Assembly: GCA_965275915.1 (NCBI GenBank)
Contig: CBDHYI010000007.1
Location: 62,001 to 126,000, forward strand
Reading direction: 5' to 3'
Source of the DNA: JBDWFY01 sp965275915
GTDB taxonomy: Bacteria; Pseudomonadota; Alphaproteobacteria; Rhizobiales; Stappiaceae
DNA: 64,000 nt
A program made the translations under genes and the position numbers. Under the pieces are notes generated by a model that was given only the letters and a program-made list of their open reading frames with translations, did not search any database and was not told the DNA's origin. This document shows, one piece after another, positions 59,360-64,000 of this stretch. Position 1 is the first letter of the stretch. The number at the start of each line of letters is the position of its first letter.

Positions 59360-60262
59360 ATGTCGTTTTTCGAAATTATCGATCCTGTCTTCAGACGGTT
59401 TGTCCTGGGCAATGCGCCGGTCAAACAACTCGCCACGGGTTTTGATTGGGTCGAGGGACCGGTGTGGTTCGGCGATGCGGGCTGTCTGCTGTTCTCCGAC
59501 ATTCCCAGCAACCGCATCATGCGGTGGACACCCGATACTGGAATCAGCACCTATCGCACCCCCTCAAATTACGCCAACGGACACACACGCGATCGGCAGG
59601 GGCGGCTCGTGTCCTGCGAACACGGCGCGCGCCGGGTGACACGGACCGAATGGGACGGATCGATCACGGTTATTGCCGACGCCTTCGATGGAAAACGCCT
59701 GAACTCTCCCAACGATGTCGTCGTCAAATCCGACGGCACCATCTGGTTCACCGATCCGCACTATGGAATCGCGACCGACTATGAGGGCTATCAGTCCGAA
59801 CAGGAACTGTCCTGCAATGTTTATAAGGTCGATCCGGATCGGGGCACAATTCAAGCCGTGGTGACGGATTTCGCCGGACCCAACGGCCTCGCCTTTTCTC
59901 CGGACGAAAACCGTCTTTATGTCGCCGATACAGGCGAGATTTTCGATGCCGAAGCCAAGCGTCACATCAGGATGTTTGACGTTGCCGGGGACAATACGTT
60001 GTCCGGAGGAGACGTGTTTCATGTCATCAGCCCCGGAGCGGCGGACGGGTTCCGATCCGACAGTGACGGCAACATCTGGTCCTCTGCGGCAGACGGAGTC
60101 CATTGTATCAATCCTGCCGGCGAGCTAATCGGCAAGATCCTGGTGCCCGAGCTGGTTTCAAATCTTTGTTTTGGCGGGCGTGCGAAGCATCAGTTGTTCA
60201 TTACGGCCACAACCAGTATCTATTCGATCATACTGAACCGCCAGGGAGTGCAATGGCCGTAA
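59360..60262 (+). CDS. SMP-30/gluconolactonase family protein
   Basis: The 300-residue beta-propeller protein has GFDWVEGPVWFGDAGCLLFSD (metal Glu), NGHTRDRQGRLVSCEHG, RLNSPNDVVVKSDGTIWFTD with the metal Asn, PNGLAFSPDENRLYVAD and DGFRSDSDGNIWSS. This is the calcium/zinc-dependent lactonase pattern of SMP-30/GNL proteins. Gluconolactone hydrolysis to gluconate fits the neighbours, though other sugar lactones are possible. The ATG 59360 follows AAGGAAACGTCACG. Its stop overlaps the gnd start by ten bases, so translation of the two is coupled. Confidence 0.9.
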   Translation: MSFFEIIDPVFRRFVLGNAPVKQLATGFDWVEGPVWFGDAGCLLFSDIPSNRIMRWTPDTGISTYRTPSNYANGHTRDRQGRLVSCEHGARRVTRTEWDGSITVIADAFDGKRLNSPNDVVVKSDGTIWFTDPHYGIATDYEGYQSEQELSCNVYKVDPDRGTIQAVVTDFAGPNGLAFSPDENRLYVADTGEIFDAEAKRHIRMFDVAGDNTLSGGDVFHVISPGAADGFRSDSDGNIWSSAADGVHCINPAGELIGKILVPELVSNLCFGGRAKHQLFITATTSIYSIILNRQGVQWP

Positions 60263-61680
60263 AAATGATGAAACAAGCGCAAGTAGGGCTGATCGGCCTG
60301 GGTACGATGGGGGCCAATCTCTCTCTGAATATTGCCGAAAAGGGATTTCCGATTGCGGTTTTCAACCGCACCACAGCAAGAACGCAAGATTTTCATGCCG
60401 CTGCCGGGGAACTGGCGGAAGCGATTATTCCGTGTCAGACGCTTGAGGCGTTCGTAGCGGCCATCGAGAAGCCTCGTTCGATCATATTGATGGTACCGGC
60501 CGGGGATGCGGTCGATGCGCAGATTGAAGCCCTTCTGCCCCTTCTCGATGAGGACGATCTCATCATCGATGCGGGCAATGCGAATTTTCACGACACCAAC
60601 CGCCGTTCCGTTGCGGCCGACGCCCGGAATGCTCCCTATCTGGGAATTGGCGTGTCCGGCGGCGAGGAAGGTGCCCGGCACGGGCCGGCCATTATGGGCG
60701 GTGGCAGGAAAGACGCCTGGGACCGGATTGCCCCCGTTCTTGAAGCCATCGCCGCCCGCTACGGGACCACGCCCTGCGCGACCTGGCTCGGCGAAGCCGG
60801 AACCGGGCATTTCGTCAAGACCGTTCACAACGGCATCGAATATGCCGACATGCAGATGATCGCCGAAATCTACAGCATCATGCAGGACGGGTACGGTATG
60901 ACGCCGTCGGCGATAGGCGATGTGTTTGCCCAGTGGAACGAAGGGCGCCTGAAGTCTTATCTGATCGAAATCTCTGCCGAGGTGACCCGCGCAATCGACC
61001 CCGCCACCGGCAAACCGGTTATGGACATTATTCTGGACCGGGCCGGCCAGAAAGGCACCGGCCGCTGGACGGCGATCGAAGCGCAGCAGCTTGGGGCTGT
61101 AGTTCCCTGTATCGAGGCCGCTGTCAGCGCCCGCAATCTGTCCGCGCAATTGCCTCTTCGCAAGGCGGGTGAAGATCTGTTTGGACCTGCTTTACAGCCC
61201 TTTAAAGATGAAAAACCTGATCTTGCAGCCCTCGAGCACGCCCTGATTGCGGGAAAGATTCTTTGCTACGCGCAGGGTTTTTCGCTTCTGAAGTCTGCAG
61301 CGGCATCTTTTGAATGGGATCTGTCTTTGCCGGATGTGGCACGGGTCTGGCGCGCAGGCTGTATCATTCGTTCGACGATGCTCAACGACATGGCGGCCGC
61401 ATTCACGGCCGATCCGGATAAAAACCTCATGTTCGCGGAAGGATTCTCTTCGATCCTGCGGGACAACGAGCCTTATCTGCGCAGCGTTGTTCTGAAGGCC
61501 ATGGGCTCCGGCATACCGCTGCCCGCTCTTGCCGCGGCGCAATACTATTTCGACATGATGCGGACCAGACGGTCGAGCGCTAACATGATCCAGGCGCAAC
61601 GGGACTTTTTCGGCGCACATTCATTTGAACGGGTCGATCAACCGGGCAGCCACCACGGCCCTTGGGGGTCCACACCCTAA
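60253..61680 (+). CDS. gnd: 6-phosphogluconate dehydrogenase (decarboxylating)
   Basis: Gnd oxidises 6-phosphogluconate to ribulose-5-phosphate, CO2 and NAD(P)H. From ATG 60253, preceded by AGGGAGTGC, the 475-residue protein has QVGLIGLGTMGANLSLNIAE, IIDAGNANFHDT, GVSGGEEGARHGPAIMGGG with the catalytic region, FVKTVHNGIEYADMQMIAE with the catalytic Lys and His, and DRAGQKGTGRWTAIEA. The C-terminal tail contains RDFFGAHSFER and ends in HHGPW, as in most 6PGDHs. It overlaps the SMP-30 stop by ten bases. The stop also overlaps the second LacI gene by four bases on the opposite strand. It completes the gluconate-to-pentose-phosphate route with gntK. Confidence 0.96.
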   Translation: MAVKMMKQAQVGLIGLGTMGANLSLNIAEKGFPIAVFNRTTARTQDFHAAAGELAEAIIPCQTLEAFVAAIEKPRSIILMVPAGDAVDAQIEALLPLLDEDDLIIDAGNANFHDTNRRSVAADARNAPYLGIGVSGGEEGARHGPAIMGGGRKDAWDRIAPVLEAIAARYGTTPCATWLGEAGTGHFVKTVHNGIEYADMQMIAEIYSIMQDGYGMTPSAIGDVFAQWNEGRLKSYLIEISAEVTRAIDPATGKPVMDIILDRAGQKGTGRWTAIEAQQLGAVVPCIEAAVSARNLSAQLPLRKAGEDLFGPALQPFKDEKPDLAALEHALIAGKILCYAQGFSLLKSAAASFEWDLSLPDVARVWRAGCIIRSTMLNDMAAAFTADPDKNLMFAEGFSSILRDNEPYLRSVVLKAMGSGIPLPALAAAQYYFDMMRTRRSSANMIQAQRDFFGAHSFERVDQPGSHHGPWGSTP

Positions 61681-62711
61681 ACTGTTGATCCGGGAACGAG
61701 CCGAGTCGGCACGATTACAACATCGTCGCACGGCTCGTTCTTAAGCCGGTTCAAGAGCAGTTCGGCCGCTGTCTTACCCACACTGTGGGTGGGAACGGTC
61801 GTGGTCGTAAGCCGCATCGGCAGGATGGAAGCGGCCTCCATGCCGCCCCAACCGGCGATTCCGATATCGCCGGGAACATCCAAACCCGACTGCTGACAGT
61901 AGGACATTCCGCCAATGGCCATTGCATCGTTCTGGAAATAAATCGCGTCAAGATCCTGAACGCGATTGAGCAGGGTCTCAGCGCCATAATAACCCGCATA
62001 GAACCCCGGCCGGTCATGCAGCAATTCGCTTCCGGCCAGGGTGAGCCCTCCGGCCGTCAATGCCTTGGCAAATCCTTCGAGCCTGAGCGACCCTGTTCCG
62101 GGCGCCGAGGACAAGGCGCCCACATAGCCGATTTTGCGACGCCCCCTGCTCACCAGAAACCGCCCCATTTCAAAGCCGCTATCGAAGTGATTGAACCCCA
62201 CCGACATATCAAGCGGACTGGTGTTGAGCTCCCAAATCTCAACCACGGGGCTGGAAGAGGCTTTCAACAGCTCGAGCGCAGCCGCGGTCCTTGTTCTGCC
62301 GGACAGGATCACACCCGCCGGACGCCATGACAGCAGGCCACGCAACCACTTTTCTTCCGCTTCAGCGGAATGGTCATTGGCACCGATCATCGGCTGATAG
62401 CCGTAGCGGGACAGAGTCCGGTCGATGCTTTCCAGCACTTCGCCGAAGAGACTACTGGTCAGACGGGGAACACAGATCCCGACCAACGTTGACGCTTTTT
62501 CGGACCCAAATGCCGCTGCCAGCCGGTTTGGAACATAGCCGAGCCGCTCGACCTCCCGAATGACTTTCTGCCGTGTTTCCTCCGAAAATCCGCTTTTGTT
62601 GTTCAGCACGCGCGAAGCCGTCATCTTGGATACGCCGGCAGCCCGGGCAACCTCGGCGAGGCTCGCCGAACCTCTCTTGGAAGTCGTATCTTTTGGCTGA
62701 TTTCCAGTCAT
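61677..62711 (-). CDS. LacI-family transcriptional regulator, second
   Basis: The ~345-residue protein has a LacI helix-turn-helix (SLAEVARAAGVSKMTASRVL) and a sugar-binding core (VGICVPRLTSSLFGEVLES, GVILSGRTRTAAALELL, GYVGALSSAPGTGSLRLEGF). It is divergent from the sugar ABC ATPase at the right edge, so it probably represses that transporter. Two candidate operators lie between: an imperfect TTATCGATAA site (62735-62748) and GTTACCGGTAAC (62794-62805). Start ATG 62711 or 62732 cannot be separated; the latter lies against the operator. The 3' end overlaps gnd by four bases on the other strand. Confidence 0.87.
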   Translation of the reverse strand: MTGNQPKDTTSKRGSASLAEVARAAGVSKMTASRVLNNKSGFSEETRQKVIREVERLGYVPNRLAAAFGSEKASTLVGICVPRLTSSLFGEVLESIDRTLSRYGYQPMIGANDHSAEAEEKWLRGLLSWRPAGVILSGRTRTAAALELLKASSSPVVEIWELNTSPLDMSVGFNHFDSGFEMGRFLVSRGRRKIGYVGALSSAPGTGSLRLEGFAKALTAGGLTLAGSELLHDRPGFYAGYYGAETLLNRVQDLDAIYFQNDAMAIGGMSYCQQSGLDVPGDIGIAGWGGMEAASILPMRLTTTTVPTHSVGKTAAELLLNRLKNEPCDDVVIVPTRLVPGSTV

Positions 62712-62734
62712 TTTGCGGTTCGGATCAATCATAT

Positions 62735-62748
62735 AGTTATCGATAACA
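62735..62748. promoter_or_regulatory. LacI-type operator AGTTATCGATAACA, site 4
   Basis: One mismatch from the site 1 palindrome. It lies between the second LacI gene and the sugar ABC transporter gene. Confidence 0.65.
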
Positions 62749-62793
62749 TTTTTGTCTTGACAGTCTTACCCTTTCCGACAATGCTTTGGCAAG

Positions 62794-62805
62794 GTTACCG
62801 GTAAC
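62794..62805. promoter_or_regulatory. Palindrome GTTACCGGTAAC, candidate second LacI operator
   Basis: A perfect 12-bp palindrome with a CCGG centre instead of TCGA, 139 bases upstream of the ABC ATPase start. It resembles the known GntR-type operator form ATGTTACCGGTAACAT and may be the true site of the second LacI repressor. Confidence 0.55.
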
Positions 62806-62932
62806 GCAAGGAAATTGCGACCCTGTTTCCAAGGAAAAGTGTTTTGCCGGTCCGACTGATGGGGCGAGCATTTTTCGAAAAAGAACTATTGAGGAGCACG
62901 CGAACGGCTGTTCTTCGGGAGGAGGAAAATCG

Positions 62933-64000
62933 ATGCGTCCGGATGCGGGTCTGTTTTTTGACAGCATCGTCAAATCGTTTGGCGGAACGCAAGCGTTGCG
63001 CGGCGTTTCCCTCCATGTGGCTCGAGGGGAAATCGTCGCCCTGCTGGGCGAAAACGGTGCCGGAAAGTCGACACTGATCAAGGTTCTGGGAGGCATCCAC
63101 AATTCCGACAGCGGCCGTGTCCTGATCGACGGTCACGAATACAGCCATGCACCGGGACGCGTGAACGAGCGGCAGGCCGTCGCCTTCATCCATCAGGACC
63201 TGGGCCTGATCGAATGGATGACCATTGCAGAAAACATCGCGCTCGCTGTGGGCTACTCCAAAAAACGGGGCCTTGTGGATTGGAACAAGGCGGAGCAGAC
63301 CGCGCGCGAAGCCTTAAGACATGTCGAATGCGAAATCGATCCGACCACCCGCATTTCCAGTCTGAGCAGAACCGAAAAGTCCTTGGTCGCCATCGCCCGC
63401 GCCCTCACGGTCGAATGCGATTTTCTGGTCCTCGATGAACCCACCGCCAGTCTGCCGGCGGATGAAGTCGAGCGTCTTTTTGCCGCCCTTCGCCCTTTGC
63501 GCGAAAAAGGCGTCGGGATGATTTACGTCTCCCATCGGCTTGATGAAATTTTCCGCATTGCGGACCGGGTCGCGGTGCTGCGGGACGGCGTTATGGTCGG
63601 CATGCGGGAAATAGAACATACCTCTCCGGAAGAACTGGTCAGCCTGATCGTCGGCCGCAAAACCCGCGATATCGAGCGCCCGGCGCAGACCGACGGTGCG
63701 GATATTCTGACGGTTACCGGACTGAAGACCGAACAGGTCGGTCCCGTCGACTTTTCAATCAGACGCGGTGAATTGGTCGGGCTCGTGGGCCTGCGCGGCG
63801 CAGGTCACGAGGATGTCGGACGAAGCTTGTTTGGCGAAAGCACCTTTACCGGTTCCATCATTCTGGACGGTAAAAAACCCGACCTTTCTTCTCCCCGAAA
63901 AGCGATGGAGGACGGTATCGGACTGGTTGCCCGTGACCGTGTCGTTGAATCCATCGCCCCGTCTTTGACCATTCGCGAAAATGCCTTCATCAATCCCGCT
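62933..64000 (+). CDS. Sugar ABC transporter ATP-binding protein, RbsA-like, partial
   Basis: From ATG 62933, preceded by GGGAGGAGGAAAATCG, the frame runs to the window edge (356 residues read). The first ATPase domain has Walker A LGENGAGKST (residues ~38-47), FIHQDLGLIEWMTIAEN, Walker B FLVLDEPTASLP and MIYVSHRLDEIF as the H-loop. The signature reads LSRTEKSLVAIARAL, where most RbsA proteins have LSxxQ. A second, degenerate domain begins at about residue 245 (GELVGLVGLRGAGHEDVGR). The double-ATPase layout marks the CUT2 sugar transporter family. Permease and binding-protein genes should follow to the right. The substrate is probably a sugar or sugar acid of this regulon. Confidence 0.9.
   Translation, partial: MRPDAGLFFDSIVKSFGGTQALRGVSLHVARGEIVALLGENGAGKSTLIKVLGGIHNSDSGRVLIDGHEYSHAPGRVNERQAVAFIHQDLGLIEWMTIAENIALAVGYSKKRGLVDWNKAEQTAREALRHVECEIDPTTRISSLSRTEKSLVAIARALTVECDFLVLDEPTASLPADEVERLFAALRPLREKGVGMIYVSHRLDEIFRIADRVAVLRDGVMVGMREIEHTSPEELVSLIVGRKTRDIERPAQTDGADILTVTGLKTEQVGPVDFSIRRGELVGLVGLRGAGHEDVGRSLFGESTFTGSIILDGKKPDLSSPRKAMEDGIGLVARDRVVESIAPSLTIRENAFINPA

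Overview
This window is a stretch of alphaproteobacterial chromosome, most likely from the Hyphomicrobiales (Rhizobiales). The signs are the ATPase-inhibitor zeta gene, the block LMW phosphatase / UPF0262 / hisD / DUF2948 / murA, the infA-maf-yacG-tRNA-Phe block, the run purC-purS-purQ...purL-bolA-grxD, a CNBD potassium channel of the Mesorhizobium type, alaS next to recA, and dispersed palindromic repeats that look rhizobial. By eye the base composition is moderately GC-rich. AT-richer pockets lie around 1760-2100, 15400-15500, 24380-24450, 40820-41300 and 46640-46860. I saw no insertion sequence, prophage, CRISPR array or rRNA. Two tRNA genes are present, Phe(GAA) and Thr(GGT).

Layout. 1-6.7 kb: a partial DadA-type oxidoreductase (minus), rpe, a repeat element, a DUF4274 gene, a membrane protein, purB, a small serine hydrolase, a shrunken GNAT gene and an HpcH/HpaI aldolase. 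6.7-15.4 kb: ATPase zeta; purC, purS, purQ, then purL, bolA and grxD, interrupted by an AraC regulator, a peroxiredoxin and anmK. 15.4-24.4 kb: a 32-residue membrane peptide, ttcA, a VOC protein, a GDPD-like protein lacking key residues, a cyclic-nucleotide-gated K+ channel, alaS and recA. 24.6-31.3 kb: psuK-psuG, then an uncharacterised three-gene locus (TelA-like helical protein, DUF6384 membrane protein, coiled-coil protein) facing a DUF2270 gene. 31.6-40.8 kb: pobR/pobA and housekeeping genes on the minus strand. 40.8-46.6 kb: small unknown genes, a DinB protein, a lipoprotein with a frameshifted signal peptide, a lipoprotein metallopeptidase, a GST, a cupin protein and an SDR. 46.9-52.2 kb: a complete five-gene HAAT-type ABC transporter with a Tat-exported binding protein. 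52.4-64 kb: cytochrome b561 and a gluconate/idonate regulon, ending inside a sugar ABC ATPase.

The last region reads as one pathway. IdnD oxidises L-idonate to 5-ketogluconate, the Gno-type SDR reduces that to gluconate, the 2-hydroxyacid dehydrogenase may feed in 2-ketogluconate, and the SMP-30 lactonase supplies gluconate from its lactone. GntK phosphorylates gluconate and Gnd makes ribulose-5-phosphate. Two LacI repressors flank the region. A shared palindrome, TGTTATCGATAACA with at most one mismatch, occurs in four of its control regions.

The points most worth a second look are the TelA-like/DUF6384/coiled-coil locus, a dispersed-repeat family whose ends supply the TAG stop codons of at least four genes, the LacI operator set, the GDPD pseudoenzyme candidate, and genes too small or too broken for automatic calling.
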